Shown piece after piece: positions 37,115 through 46,359 of a stretch of DNA of 64,000 nucleotides (its first letter is position 1; the number at the start of each line of letters is the position of its first letter). The notes below the pieces were generated by a model. It had not been told where the DNA came from. It did no database searches and saw nothing but the letters and a program-made list of their open reading frames with translations. Position numbers and translations under genes: made by a program. Origin of the DNA: Rhodobacteraceae bacterium EL129 (GTDB taxonomy: Bacteria; Pseudomonadota; Alphaproteobacteria; Rhodobacterales; Rhodobacteraceae); NCBI GenBank assembly GCA_900313005.1, contig ONZJ01000002.1, forward strand, positions 2,620,996-2,684,995, in the 5' to 3' direction.

Positions 37115-38005
37115 TCAATCCTTCAGCGCGTTCAGGGGCACCTTCAGCACCGCATTGCCCGTTTCATCGCGCGGGATTTCACCGGCACGCATGTTCACCT
37201 GCAATGAGGGAATGATCAGCTTTGGCATCGCAAGCTCGGCATCGCGCTTGGTGCGGAATGCAATGAACTCCTCGCGGGTTTTGCCACCGCCCACGTGGAT
37301 GTTTTGCGCACGTTGTTCGCCTATGGTTGTCTCCCAGGCGATGGCGCGCCCACCGGGGCCGTAATCGTGGCAGATGAACAGGCGCATGTCATCTGGCAGG
37401 GACAACACCTTCTGAATGCTGTCGAACAACTCTCCCGCGTCCCCGCCCGGAAAATCCGCGCGGGCCGATCCACCATCAGGCATGAAGAGCGTGTCGCCAG
37501 CAAAGGCCGCATCACCGATCACATGCACCATGCAGGCCGGAGTGTGGCCCGGCGTGGCGATCACAAATCCTTCGAGATTGCCAACCGCATATGTGTCGCC
37601 CTCCTCGAACAAAGCATCAAACTGCGAACCATCCCGCTCAAACTCGGTGCCTTCATTGAATATCTTGCCGAAGGTTTCCTGCACTTCGATGATCCGCGCG
37701 CCGACACCAATCTTGCCACCAAGTTTGTCCTGCAAGTAAGGTGCCGCGGACAGATGATCGGCATGCACATGCGTTTCGATGATCCATTCCAACGAGAGAC
37801 CATTTGTCTGAATGGCGTCAATCAACAGATCTGCACTGTTGGTTGAGATCTGACCGGCGGCGTAGTCCAGTTCCATCACGCTGTCGATGATCGCGCAGGC
37901 TTTGGTAGCAGGGTCGGTGACCAGATAGGTGATCGTGTTGCTGGCATCATCAAAGAACCCCTGAACCTCAGGATGGGCCTTCATGTTCACAGGATAATCT
38001 GACAT
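37115..38005 (-). CDS. MBL-fold hydrolase, persulfide dioxygenase/Blh-like
   Basis: 296 aa from the ATG at 38005, with GGAGG 6 bases upstream; a longer frame to 38152 overlaps the rhodanese gene. The metal motif THVHADHLSA (H-x-H-x-D-H), ATPGHTPACMVHV and FAGDTLFMPDGGSARADFPGG are close to ETHE1/PDO-type and Blh enzymes, which oxidise glutathione persulfide to sulfite. It is the last gene of a run that starts with methanethiol oxidase and includes a rhodanese, so a role in clearing sulfide-derived persulfide is a good inference. Confidence 0.85.
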   Translation of the reverse strand: MSDYPVNMKAHPEVQGFFDDASNTITYLVTDPATKACAIIDSVMELDYAAGQISTNSADLLIDAIQTNGLSLEWIIETHVHADHLSAAPYLQDKLGGKIGVGARIIEVQETFGKIFNEGTEFERDGSQFDALFEEGDTYAVGNLEGFVIATPGHTPACMVHVIGDAAFAGDTLFMPDGGSARADFPGGDAGELFDSIQKVLSLPDDMRLFICHDYGPGGRAIAWETTIGEQRAQNIHVGGGKTREEFIAFRTKRDAELAMPKLIIPSLQVNMRAGEIPRDETGNAVLKVPLNALKD

Positions 38006-38028
38006 CACGCCTCCGTTCTGTTGTCGGC

Positions 38029-38418
38029 TTAGCTCAAGGGCCCGCCTGCTTTTGTCCAGGCGGCCACCCCGCCGGACAGGTTCACAACCGGGGCAAGCCC
38101 CATGTCCATGGCCACTTTCGCAGCCAAGGCCGAGCGTCCGCCCGATGCGCAATAAAAGATATAGGTCTTGTCCTGATTAAAGGCAGGCTTATGCGCAGGA
38201 CTTTCGGGATCAATGTGAAATTCCATCATCCCGCGCGACGAGGCCACGGCCCCCGGGATCGTACCCGTCTTGGCCTGTTCGGTGCCATCGCGCAGATCGA
38301 CAAACACATGGGTGTCTTGATCGAGCAGAGCCAGCGCCTCTTCTGCACAGATCGGTTCCACGTCGCCCAGCGCGGCCTTTACGATGTCTTTGGCACTTTT
38401 GGTAATCTTCTGTGGCAT
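38029..38418 (-). CDS. Rhodanese-like domain protein
   Basis: 129 aa, a single rhodanese domain. The active-site loop reads YIFYCASGGRSALAAKVAM, with the persulfide-forming cysteine; D-L-R-D-G-T-E-Q is the second typical element (residues 38-45). It carries or transfers sulfane sulfur between proteins or glutathione. It lies directly before the MBL gene (23 bp), a pairing often seen for persulfide dioxygenases. Confidence 0.9.
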   Translation of the reverse strand: MPQKITKSAKDIVKAALGDVEPICAEEALALLDQDTHVFVDLRDGTEQAKTGTIPGAVASSRGMMEFHIDPESPAHKPAFNQDKTYIFYCASGGRSALAAKVAMDMGLAPVVNLSGGVAAWTKAGGPLS

Positions 38419-38511
38419 GTCGTTATCCTAAAGTCATTGCGCTGTTTGGACGAGTTTAGCACCGCGCCCGTGCACCCGTCGATGCGGATTTCAAATCGCA
38501 AAAAGCCGCGT

Positions 38512-38976
38512 CTATATCTTCAGATCCAGCCTAGGCTTCCAGAAAGGCCGGAATAGTTCGATCTTGGGGCAGCGATTCATGACCACTTGTAGCCCTGCAT
38601 CTTCGGCCAGTTTTGCGGCGGCGTCGTCATAGACGCCGATTTGCCCCCACAGCACCTTGGCACCAATGGCAATGGCCTGTTCGGCGATCCCATAAAGCTC
38701 TTCTTTGGGGCGAAACACCTCGACCATATCCACAGGCCGGTCGATTTCTGTCAGCGAATGATGCACCTTTATGCCGCGAATTTCGCTGACATTCGGGTTT
38801 GGATTGACCGGGATCATGTCGTATCCGGTTTCGTGCAGCACGCGCAGCACGCCGTAGCTGAACTTGGTTTTATCCGCGCTGGCACCAACCATGGCGATGG
38901 ATTTCACGGATTTCAGGATGTCCGCCAAATACCCTGGGTCGTAGTCGTACAAATCATCTATTGCTGTTGCTGGCAT
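38512..38976 (-). CDS. CoA-binding domain protein
   Basis: 154 aa, a lone CoA-binding Rossmann domain of the YccU type. IAMVGASADKTKFSYGVLRV is the nucleotide loop and VLWGQIGVYDDAAAKLAEDAG is the conserved later segment. It has no ligase or succinyltransferase domain. The family's function is poorly known. It sits 3 bp after the ferredoxin gene in the sulfur-related run. Confidence 0.85.
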   Translation of the reverse strand: MPATAIDDLYDYDPGYLADILKSVKSIAMVGASADKTKFSYGVLRVLHETGYDMIPVNPNPNVSEIRGIKVHHSLTEIDRPVDMVEVFRPKEELYGIAEQAIAIGAKVLWGQIGVYDDAAAKLAEDAGLQVVMNRCPKIELFRPFWKPRLDLKI

Positions 38977-38979
38977 GGG

Positions 38980-39345
38980 TCAGACCTCTTTTGAAGACGC
39001 GATGTCCGCTTTCAATTCATGCGGTTTGAGCGGGTCGAGGAAGGGATTACGATACAGTTTGTCGTGGCTCTCGACACCGATTTCCAATGCGATATCGCCA
39101 ACCGGCCGCGCCACACAGAGGATGACATAACCATCATTGATCTGACGATTGTTCAGAGCAACCTGTCGGCGCTGATCCACTTCGCCTGCGGTCAGTTTGG
39201 CCGCGCAGGTGATGCAGCCACCGTATTTGCAGCCATAAGGCAGATCGACGCCCTGTTCGCGCAGAGTGTCCAAGAGCGGACGTCTTGCGTCGACGGCGTA
39301 TTCCGTATTGTCCCGGTTGACGATGGTCACGGTGCTGCTCGTCAT
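38980..39345 (-). CDS. 2Fe-2S ferredoxin (plant/CDH type)
   Basis: 121 aa from the ATG at 39345, whose bases overlap the stop of the preceding gene (ATGA); an ATG at 39351 is a close alternative. The cluster ligands are in PYGCKYGGCITCAAKL (C-x4-C-x2-C) and a fourth cysteine in GYVILCVARP. It is a small electron carrier of the chloroplast/oxygenase type. Because it is translationally coupled to the methanethiol oxidase gene it may take electrons from, or give them to, an enzyme of this module; no reductase is adjacent. Confidence 0.9.
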   Translation of the reverse strand: MTSSTVTIVNRDNTEYAVDARRPLLDTLREQGVDLPYGCKYGGCITCAAKLTAGEVDQRRQVALNNRQINDGYVILCVARPVGDIALEIGVESHDKLYRNPFLDPLKPHELKADIASSKEV

Positions 39346-40697
39346 AACCATATGTCGCTTGTGCAATCGCCGCCAGGGTAGCGCATTTCGTGGCACCGTG
39401 CGGGGCCACCTGGCTCCTTGCCGAAATCGACCATGAAGTTTTCGTTGATCTTCATGCCGCCGTTTTCAGGGTCGCAGTCGATCATCACCATCACCCCACC
39501 CTTTTCCCGGATTTCCGGGTAGAACTGGTTGTCCCAGGTGCTGAACAGGCTGGTTGTGACATAGAGCCTGCGCCCGTCGAGGCTCAGTTGGAACATCTGC
39601 GGCCCGCCGGCCATCTCGACGCCGTTCACAACCGGCGCGCGGCCCAGAAGGCCCCCCATCCAGACCTGGCCGGTCAGCTTGGGATTATGCGGGTCACTGA
39701 TATCATACTGGCGCATGTCGCCGTGCAGCCAGTTGTTGAGGTAGAGATATTTGTCGTCCATCGACACGAGGATCGCCGACATCACACCCGGCACAGGGAT
39801 GGGCCATTCGGGATGCGGTTCATTCTCGACGTCAATGATCTTTTCCCACTGCCATGTCTCGGCATCGTCTTTCCACCAGTGGATAACGTTGGAACTGAGA
39901 GCCGCCCCGCAAAACCCATGGGTGCTGTCGGGATCATGGTGAAACTTGACCTCCAGCGGAACCAAACCGTCCTCGCCCAGATACATCGTCTCAATCGGTT
40001 CGCGCTTTTCGAAGTCCCAAAAATGCAGCTCGCGGCCATACTTCAGATGACCGACTTCCTCTAGATCAAACCCCGGCATGAAGGTGTTGGGTGCCGCCCA
40101 TTCCGAGCTGACCATGACGTTGTGACGCGGCTGATACCAAAAATCATAACCAAACTTGATATCACCCATCGAGTTCTCCCAACGGCCAACGATTTCAAAG
40201 TCCTTGTTAAGATGCAGATAGCCGCCCGGCGCCTCGCCCTTGGCGTCGCCCAAGAATGAAATGATGATCTCGGAGCCCAAACAATGCACCGTATGCGGGC
40301 CGCTGAGGTTGGTTTTTGACTTGATCTCGGCCCCGTCGACAATCTTGTGTAGGCGTGGCGCACGGGGGTCTGTGGCTGTGTCGACAATATGCAGATTGTT
40401 CGAACGCACGCCGGGCAAAATCAAGTACTTACGGCTCATGGAGCCATCGTCGAAACACGATGAACACGCGTTCCAGCCCATATGGTGCAGTTCATCGCCG
40501 ATGCCGAACATCTCAAGCCGGTGAATGACCTGACTGTAGGTCGGGCTATCGGGGTCTACGTCCACCGTTGCCAGATAATCCGGTTTCTGAATGCCCGTTC
40601 CTGTGTAAATCGCAATTGTATACAGCAGTTTCTCGCGCGGCGCCTTGATCGCCTCCGCTGGCGAGGCATATCCCGGCCCACAACACTCCATGTTCAA
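39342..40697 (-). CDS. mtoX: SBP56-family methanethiol oxidase
   Basis: 451 aa; an ATG two codons later (40691) would also serve. The sequence follows human SELENBP1 closely: CCGPGYASPAEA at the start, DYLATVDVDPDSPTYSQVIH, WNACSSCFDD, LGYDFWYQPRHNV-like region (FGYDFWYQPRHNVMVSSEWA) and the end FGKEPGGPARCHEMRYPGG. Bacterial MtoX oxidises methanethiol to formaldehyde, sulfide and peroxide. No signal peptide is seen, unlike the periplasmic MtoX of Hyphomicrobium. It heads a run with ferredoxin, CoA-binding, rhodanese and MBL genes that could handle the sulfide. Confidence 0.88.
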   Translation of the reverse strand: MNMECCGPGYASPAEAIKAPREKLLYTIAIYTGTGIQKPDYLATVDVDPDSPTYSQVIHRLEMFGIGDELHHMGWNACSSCFDDGSMSRKYLILPGVRSNNLHIVDTATDPRAPRLHKIVDGAEIKSKTNLSGPHTVHCLGSEIIISFLGDAKGEAPGGYLHLNKDFEIVGRWENSMGDIKFGYDFWYQPRHNVMVSSEWAAPNTFMPGFDLEEVGHLKYGRELHFWDFEKREPIETMYLGEDGLVPLEVKFHHDPDSTHGFCGAALSSNVIHWWKDDAETWQWEKIIDVENEPHPEWPIPVPGVMSAILVSMDDKYLYLNNWLHGDMRQYDISDPHNPKLTGQVWMGGLLGRAPVVNGVEMAGGPQMFQLSLDGRRLYVTTSLFSTWDNQFYPEIREKGGVMVMIDCDPENGGMKINENFMVDFGKEPGGPARCHEMRYPGGDCTSDIWL

Positions 40698-40752
40698 TCC
40701 CCTTCTGTGCGACTCACGTAGCTTGACTTCGCTTATCCAGTATTATTACATG

Positions 40753-40764
40753 AGACAAATGTCT
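40753..40764. promoter_or_regulatory. Short palindrome between mtoX and the IclR gene
   Basis: AGACAAATGTCT: perfect 5-bp arms with a 2-base spacer, in the 82-bp gap between the divergent mtoX-like and IclR genes, 15 bases before the IclR start. It is a candidate IclR binding site. Confidence 0.35.
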
Positions 40765-40779
40765 GTAAAGTGAGATATT

Positions 40780-41541
40780 ATGCATCTTGATAGATTGATG
40801 AGCGTTTTGGAGGCAGTGGCCATTGCGGGGCGCGCCGTCACAGCCCCTGAGGTGCAACAGGCAACCGGATTGCCCCGCCCCACTTGTTATCGGTTGCTGC
40901 AGACCATGGCCGATACCCGTCTGCTGGATGAGCCCGAACCGGGTCGGTATCTCGTCGGCGAACGCATGATCCGGCTGGCGCTGATGGGACAATCGGATGT
41001 GGATGTTTGTCAGGCTGCGGCCCCGTCTCTTAAGGATGCCGCTGATCAGTTTGGCGAGGCTGTGTTTTTGTCGCGCTATCGCAACAAGGGCGTCGAGATC
41101 ATTCACGTCGAAGCGCCCCGCGACGCAAGCCGGTCTTTCGTGCATCCGGGTCTGGGCTTTCGCCCGATGCATGCCTGTTCGTGCTCCAAGGTGATCGCCG
41201 CCTTTGCCGAAGACGGGTTTCGCAACGAAATCCTGGCAGGCCCCATGCGCAGTTACACCCCCAACACCAAACAGACTCCGGAAGATCTGAGCGCCGAGTT
41301 TGCCGCGATCCGGCAAGTCGGGTTCGCGGAATGCGTCGAAGAAATCGAATTGGGTGTGTCATCGGTTGCAGCACCCGTGCAGATTGGCAATATCGGTGCG
41401 ACATTCAGTGTGGGGGCCACAGGCCCTGTGCGCCGGTTTACCGAAACGCGCCGTGCCGAGATTGGCGGTCAATTGATGGCGTTGGCGGCAAAAGTTTCCC
41501 AGACGCTACATATGAATGGCGTGGCACGGATGCAGTCCTGA
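40780..41541 (+). CDS. IclR-family transcriptional regulator
   Basis: 253 aa. The N-terminal winged helix holds VLEAVAIAGRAVTAPEVQQ and LPRPTCYRLLQTMAD. The C-terminal IclR effector domain has ASRSFVHPGLGFRPMHACS and VGFAECVEEIELGVSSVAAP. It diverges from the mtoX-like operon, which it most likely controls. The effector is unknown, perhaps a small sulfur or acid metabolite. Confidence 0.92.
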   Translation: MHLDRLMSVLEAVAIAGRAVTAPEVQQATGLPRPTCYRLLQTMADTRLLDEPEPGRYLVGERMIRLALMGQSDVDVCQAAAPSLKDAADQFGEAVFLSRYRNKGVEIIHVEAPRDASRSFVHPGLGFRPMHACSCSKVIAAFAEDGFRNEILAGPMRSYTPNTKQTPEDLSAEFAAIRQVGFAECVEEIELGVSSVAAPVQIGNIGATFSVGATGPVRRFTETRRAEIGGQLMALAAKVSQTLHMNGVARMQS

Positions 41542-41657
41542 CAGCTTGGCCCGGCAAAACCAGACACCTTGTGGTCAACCCGCAAGAAACGGGTCGCTGA
41601 ATTTGGTTGAGACGCGTATGTCAGCAGTACAAGCACAAACGTCTGAGTGACACCGAT

Positions 41658-42581
41658 ATGAGCAAACCCACCGCCGCCCATCTGGATATGAAAGCCAGCT
41701 TCATGTTGTTGCTGCTTGCAGCCGTGTGGGGTGGGTCCTTCTTTTTTGCCGAGGTTGCCCTGGATGAGGTGCCCCCGCTGACCATCACGCTGCACCGGGT
41801 GTTCTGGGCTGTGCCCATTTTGGCTGCAATCGTTATTGCCAAGCGGATTTCCATCCCCCGCGCCCCAAAAGTTTGGGGGGCCTATCTGGTGATGGGGGCT
41901 CTCAATAATGCGATCCCGTTTTCACTGATCTTTTGGGGGCAAACTCAGATAGACAGCGGGCTCGCCTCCATTCTGAACGGAACAACAGCGATGTTTGCTG
42001 CGGTCGTGGCAGGGCTTTTGTTGCCTGATGAGCCATTGACCACGCGCAAGATCCTGGGGGCCGCCCTAGGTATCGCTGGGGTGGCGTACATTATGGGGCC
42101 AGACGCGCTCAGCTCATTCAACCCGACCAATCTGGCACAACTCGCCATTCTGGGGGCCACTCTGTCCTACGCCTTTGCTGGCGCATGGGGCAAGACGGCC
42201 CTGTCTGGTCAGCCTCCGCTGATGAATGCCCTTGGCATGCTTGTCGGCAGCACGGCGTTGATGATCCCGATCGTCTGGGTCTTCGATGGGGCGCCTAGTA
42301 TTTCTTTGTCCGCGCATGTCTGGGGCGCGCTTTGGGGCATGGCGGCTTTGTCCACCGCGCTGGCCTATGTCTTGTACTTTGCCATTCTGGCCCGTGCGGG
42401 CTCGGCCAATTTGTTGCTGGTCACACTGCTGATCCCACCATTTGCCATTTCATTGGGGGCTGCGTTTCTGGGCGAGCGTATCGGGCCCGAAGCCTGGATC
42501 GGTTTTGCCATCATCGCCTTGGGGTTTGCCGTCACCGACGGGCGATTGTTTGCAAAGCTGTTCAAGACATCAACGGGGTAG
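41658..42581 (+). CDS. EamA/DMT-family permease
   Basis: 307 aa from the ATG at 41658; an in-frame ATG at 41607 adds an unlikely basic leader. About ten hydrophobic helices in two EamA repeats are visible (WGGSFFFAEVALDEVPPLT opening the first; LSYAFAGAWGKTAL opening the second). The late segment LLVTLLIPPFAISLGAAFLG is also typical. It exports or imports a small metabolite. It is 116 bp behind the IclR gene and could be read with it. Confidence 0.9.
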   Translation: MSKPTAAHLDMKASFMLLLLAAVWGGSFFFAEVALDEVPPLTITLHRVFWAVPILAAIVIAKRISIPRAPKVWGAYLVMGALNNAIPFSLIFWGQTQIDSGLASILNGTTAMFAAVVAGLLLPDEPLTTRKILGAALGIAGVAYIMGPDALSSFNPTNLAQLAILGATLSYAFAGAWGKTALSGQPPLMNALGMLVGSTALMIPIVWVFDGAPSISLSAHVWGALWGMAALSTALAYVLYFAILARAGSANLLLVTLLIPPFAISLGAAFLGERIGPEAWIGFAIIALGFAVTDGRLFAKLFKTSTG

Positions 42582-42585
42582 AGCC

Positions 42586-42897
42586 TCACCCCAACACGGC
42601 ACTGAACAAACCTGCGAGAATGGCCAGGTCTATCGCTATAAAAGACCATAAAACCCATGGTCTTATCTCAAGCGTGTTGCGCAAGGTAAACGCGGCCGAA
42701 AGCCCAGTCCCCACCGCAAATAACGCAACCCAGAGAACCACCGGAAGGCCTTGAAAGGTGACGATCAGAAACCCGAGCACGGTGTAGATCAGCCCCACTG
42801 GAATAAGCCGCATCGTGTCGCGGTTGCGTCCACCCATCAGCCATTCCAGCGCGTGCCACAACCCTGTGAACACCAAGAGCGATCCTGCAAGTCCCAT
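42586..42897 (-). CDS. Small integral membrane protein of unknown function
   Basis: 103 aa, with four predicted membrane helices (residues about 2-20, 31-48, 50-70, 80-101) and short polar loops. It has no known motif. It follows the cytochrome gene by 9 bp on the same strand and so is probably the last gene of the molybdenum hydroxylase operon. It might help anchor the periplasmic complex to the membrane, but that is a guess from position. Confidence 0.7.
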   Translation of the reverse strand: MGLAGSLLVFTGLWHALEWLMGGRNRDTMRLIPVGLIYTVLGFLIVTFQGLPVVLWVALFAVGTGLSAAFTLRNTLEIRPWVLWSFIAIDLAILAGLFSAVLG

Positions 42898-42906
42898 TGT
42901 GGCTCC

Positions 42907-43530
42907 TTAATCCTGTGGGCAGGGCGTGCCTGCCGCACCCCATGCCAATAGATCATCGACATGCGCCTGCAAGCTATAAGGGGCCGGTTCGCGCCCGCCG
43001 CCCGGAGCCCAGGCCCAATGCAAGATCAGATCGTGGTTCAGGTGTTCGGCCAGATCCATGACATCGCGGTCTCCGTTCAGGGCCGGATCGCGCAGCTGCG
43101 CACAGATGGATTCCGAGGATTGACCAAACCAATGCGCCTCGACTGGCGCCAGTCGCCAGCTCGTCGCCACGCGCGGAGCGGCATGAGGGGTGAGGTTGGC
43201 GTTGTCCCAATCCTCTTGCTTTGTGGTGTGACAGGTGGCGCACATCAGGAATTCCGCCCCAATGCGGCTCTCGCCTGCGCGGATGTTCATCCCGTGCACG
43301 CGCGCTTTCCCGTAGGCAGGCCCTGACCACATGGGGCGATCGCTTGCCCCTGTGTGACAATTGGCGCAGCGCGGGTGCGACGTGACTTCGTAGATGCGCG
43401 ACCAGGCCTGCAGGCCTTGCTCAGGGCTGATGGACCCTGCGGCTGGTGGGTCTATCTGCACTTTGTCTTCGGCACTGGTCATACCTGCGCTTAGGATTAA
43501 TGCGGTTAATGTGGCAAAAATTGGCTTCAT
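42907..43530 (-). CDS. Periplasmic diheme cytochrome c-like protein
   Basis: 207 aa from the ATG at 43530. It begins with a signal peptide (KPIFATLTALILSAGMTSA). Two C-x-x-C-H heme sites are seen: CANCHTG and CATCHTT. A third feature is several later histidines (HHD/HWAW) that might be axial ligands. It starts just after the large molybdenum subunit and is the likely electron acceptor of that enzyme, passing electrons to the respiratory chain. Isoquinoline-oxidoreductase-type operons often contain such cytochromes. Confidence 0.88.
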   Translation of the reverse strand: MKPIFATLTALILSAGMTSAEDKVQIDPPAAGSISPEQGLQAWSRIYEVTSHPRCANCHTGASDRPMWSGPAYGKARVHGMNIRAGESRIGAEFLMCATCHTTKQEDWDNANLTPHAAPRVATSWRLAPVEAHWFGQSSESICAQLRDPALNGDRDVMDLAEHLNHDLILHWAWAPGGGREPAPYSLQAHVDDLLAWGAAGTPCPQD

Positions 43531-43541
43531 CCCACCCTGCC

Positions 43542-45794
43542 TCACACAAAATCTATATGCTTGTTCAGCGGCAGTTCGCGAATACGCTTCCCTGTCGCCG
43601 CAAAGATGGCGTTGGCCAGAGACGGTGCCGAGGGCGGCACACCCGGCTCGCCCACACCTTTGATTTTGGAACCATTTGACAAGGCTTTCACTTCGATCTG
43701 CGGAGTCTGATACATCCGCATGCCTTCATAGGCGTGATAATTGGTCTGCTCAGGCCCCTGCCCGTCATAGGTCAGCTCGCAATTCATCGCGTGGCCCAAT
43801 CCCCAAATCGCCCCGCCAAACAGCTGCGCTTCGAGGTTTGTGGGATCGAGGACCTCGCCCACATCCGCAGCCACAAAGACCTTGTCCAGCTTGATGCCTG
43901 CCTCCGTATGGGTCACTTCGGTGACAATCGCACAGGGCACGCCGAATGACATGCAGAAAGCCACACCGCGGCCCCGGTTTTCACCCAATGACGGACCATC
44001 CCAACCGGACATCTGGCCTACAGCCTCAAGCACCTTTCGCGAGGTGCCGTGCAGGCACAGGCGGATACGCTCCGCCAAAGGGTCAGCGCCGGCGGCGTGG
44101 ATCAGCTCGTCCAGAAAACTGTCGTGGAAGAACCCATTGCCCGATGCCCCGACCGAGCGCCACGACGATACAGGCACCATGGCAGGGGCGCGGTAGCCGG
44201 TGACACGGTAGTTGGGAATAGCAAAGGGTTGATCCCAGGATCCGGTTGTGATGGTGGCATCCGGGCCGGGAATGGTCATCCCTGCCAAACGGCCAAACCA
44301 ATCGGGCATTAGCGACGATTGCGCAACTGACAAATCAAACGTGTCCACCTGACCAGCCTTAACCGTACCGCGCCCCATGGCCACGGCGGCCGGGCGTGGA
44401 TAGTCGTGGGACATGTCCTCTTCCCTGCTCCAAGTCATCTTGACCGGGGTGCCCATGACAGTCTTTGCAATTTCGATGGCCTGTTCAACATGGGTCAACT
44501 CAAGCCGGTGGCCAAAGCTGCCACCCATCGGTTGCACATAGACAAGGGCGCTGCGCTTCTCGACACCCGCGATCTCGGCGGCTTTGTCGCGGATGAACAA
44601 AGGGATTTGTGTGCCAGTCCAGATTTCGACCGTTGTTTCATTCACCAGGACCACGGCATTCATCGGTTCAAGCGGCGCATGGGCGAGATAGGGGATTTTA
44701 TAGGCGGCTTCCAAGACATCCGAAGCGCCCAACGCGGCCTCTACATCGCCTTCGTCACGCTGGCGGTGATCATAGGCGTCGGCATTTCCTACCGTGGCCT
44801 CAAGCGTTTCAAAGATTTCTGGTGAATTTGCAAGGTAGGGGGATGGTCCCCAGTCTATGTCAATCGCATCTGCAGCCTGAAAGGCGCGCCATGTGTTGTC
44901 CGCAATCACTGCGATGCCGTGCGAAATGGGCACAATGCTGTGCACCCCACGCATGTCTTTCGCAGTTGACGCGTCGTATCGCTCTACCGTGCCGGCGATC
45001 CCCGGATTGGCCCGTACGGTCGCGTACAGCATTCCGGGCAGTTTGAAGTCGATACCGTATGTTTCGGTGCCCGTGCATTTCGCGACCATATCCACTCGCG
45101 GCATGTTGGGTTGGCCCAACCGTTTCCATGCGCTGCTGGGGCGCAGCGTGACGTCGTCTATTGGATCAATCTTGGCCGCATCTGCGGCAAGCGCCGTGTA
45201 GGCAATGCGCTCCCCATCAGGGAGCACAACATGGCCGTCTTCGGTGCTCAGCGCGCTGCGCGAGACACCAGTGCGATTGGCCGCGGCTTGTTTCAGTGTT
45301 TCCCGCGCGATTGCACCTGCCATACGCAAGCGGACATAGCTGTCGGGCACGGTTGATGACCCGCCCGTTATCTGAACCGACAGCAGCTTGGCCGGAACGG
45401 CCATGAACGACCGCAAACCTTCAGCCAGCCAGCTTTCGTCATAGGATGGAAATGGGACGCCTTCGCTCAGAGCTGCACCGTTGTAATACGCAGGCCCGGG
45501 TATTCCCGGTGATATGGTCGCGGTGGCGGGGTCTATGTCCAGTTCTTCGGCAATCAGATGTGCCTGAACCGAATAGGACCCCTGCCCTTTGTCGGCACGC
45601 GGGGTGATCAGCGTGATGCCGTCTGCATTGATTTCTACATAAGGGGTAATCGCGGCCTCGCCTTCCGCAAGGCTGTCGAGCAAGGGATTTGGAATGGGTC
45701 GCTTTGCAGCATAAGTGCCAAAGGCGACGCCACCTGCGATGGCGGCAGACCCCAGCAAGAATGTCCGGCGGGCGATGGTTCCAGCTTTGCTCAT
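43542..45794 (-). CDS. Xanthine-oxidase-family molybdenum hydroxylase large subunit (IorB-like), Tat-exported
   Basis: 750 aa. The twin-arginine leader ARRTFLLGSAAIAGGVAFGT sends the folded enzyme to the periplasm. The Mo-cofactor-binding fold shows GGSFGHRLELTHVEQA, WRSVGASGNGFFHDSF and the catalytic glutamate in KGVGEPGVPPSAPSLAN. This matches isoquinoline 1-oxidoreductase beta and membrane-linked aldehyde dehydrogenases, which lack an FAD subunit and pass electrons to cytochrome c. The Fe-S subunit gene lies 3 bp upstream. The substrate may be an N-heterocycle or an aldehyde; the nearby demethylases favour an aldehyde or a heterocyclic betaine product. Confidence 0.92.
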   Translation of the reverse strand: MSKAGTIARRTFLLGSAAIAGGVAFGTYAAKRPIPNPLLDSLAEGEAAITPYVEINADGITLITPRADKGQGSYSVQAHLIAEELDIDPATATISPGIPGPAYYNGAALSEGVPFPSYDESWLAEGLRSFMAVPAKLLSVQITGGSSTVPDSYVRLRMAGAIARETLKQAAANRTGVSRSALSTEDGHVVLPDGERIAYTALAADAAKIDPIDDVTLRPSSAWKRLGQPNMPRVDMVAKCTGTETYGIDFKLPGMLYATVRANPGIAGTVERYDASTAKDMRGVHSIVPISHGIAVIADNTWRAFQAADAIDIDWGPSPYLANSPEIFETLEATVGNADAYDHRQRDEGDVEAALGASDVLEAAYKIPYLAHAPLEPMNAVVLVNETTVEIWTGTQIPLFIRDKAAEIAGVEKRSALVYVQPMGGSFGHRLELTHVEQAIEIAKTVMGTPVKMTWSREEDMSHDYPRPAAVAMGRGTVKAGQVDTFDLSVAQSSLMPDWFGRLAGMTIPGPDATITTGSWDQPFAIPNYRVTGYRAPAMVPVSSWRSVGASGNGFFHDSFLDELIHAAGADPLAERIRLCLHGTSRKVLEAVGQMSGWDGPSLGENRGRGVAFCMSFGVPCAIVTEVTHTEAGIKLDKVFVAADVGEVLDPTNLEAQLFGGAIWGLGHAMNCELTYDGQGPEQTNYHAYEGMRMYQTPQIEVKALSNGSKIKGVGEPGVPPSAPSLANAIFAATGKRIRELPLNKHIDFV

Positions 45795-45797
45795 GGT

Positions 45798-46259
45798 TCA
45801 GACCCCATTTAGCTTGGCGGCGGCAGCTTTCACAGCTGCCCGGATGCGCGGATATGTGCCGCAACGACACAGATTGCCTGACATGGCAGCGTCAATATCG
45901 TCGTCTGTCGGCTCCGGGTTCAGCTCGAGCAACGACACCGCCTGCATGATTTGCCCAGACTGGCAGTACCCGCATTGTGCCACCTGATGCGCAATCCAGA
46001 CCTCTTGCACCACATGCAGGTTGTCGGGGGTGCCTAACCCTTCGATTGTGGTGATGTCTGAGCCCTCAACGTCGACAGCCGCCAATTGACACGATCTTAC
46101 GGCGAGCCCGTCCACATGCACCGTGCAGGCTCCACATTGGGCGATCCCGCAGCCGAATTTCGGACCGGTGATGCCCAATTCATCCCGCAAGACCCACAAC
46201 AGTGGCATATCGGGTTCGACGTCCACCTCATGCTCGGTTCCGTTGACGGATAGTTTCAT
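45798..46259 (-). CDS. (2Fe-2S)-binding small subunit of a molybdenum hydroxylase (IorA-like)
   Basis: 153 aa, standard length. It has an N-terminal plant-type cluster ([15 protein letters not shown]) and a C-terminal second cluster ([10 protein letters not shown] and [12 protein letters not shown]). It carries electrons from the Mo centre of the adjacent large subunit toward the cytochrome. No own signal peptide is seen, so it would travel with the Tat-exported partner. A 100-bp gap with a weak hairpin separates it from the Rieske gene upstream. Confidence 0.95.
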   Translation of the reverse strand: MKLSVNGTEHEVDVEPDMPLLWVLRDELGITGPKFGCGIAQCGACTVHVDGLAVRSCQLAAVDVEGSDITTIEGLGTPDNLHVVQEVWIAHQVAQCGYCQSGQIMQAVSLLELNPEPTDDDIDAAMSGNLCRCGTYPRIRAAVKAAAAKLNGV

Positions 46260-46359
46260 ACAGACAGGCCTCAGGTAGCTGAACTATGCGGTTCAGTTTA
46301 CGCGAGCATCTCGTGAACGCAAAGCCCTCAACACGGCAGGTGCCGTAACGGAATTCTTA

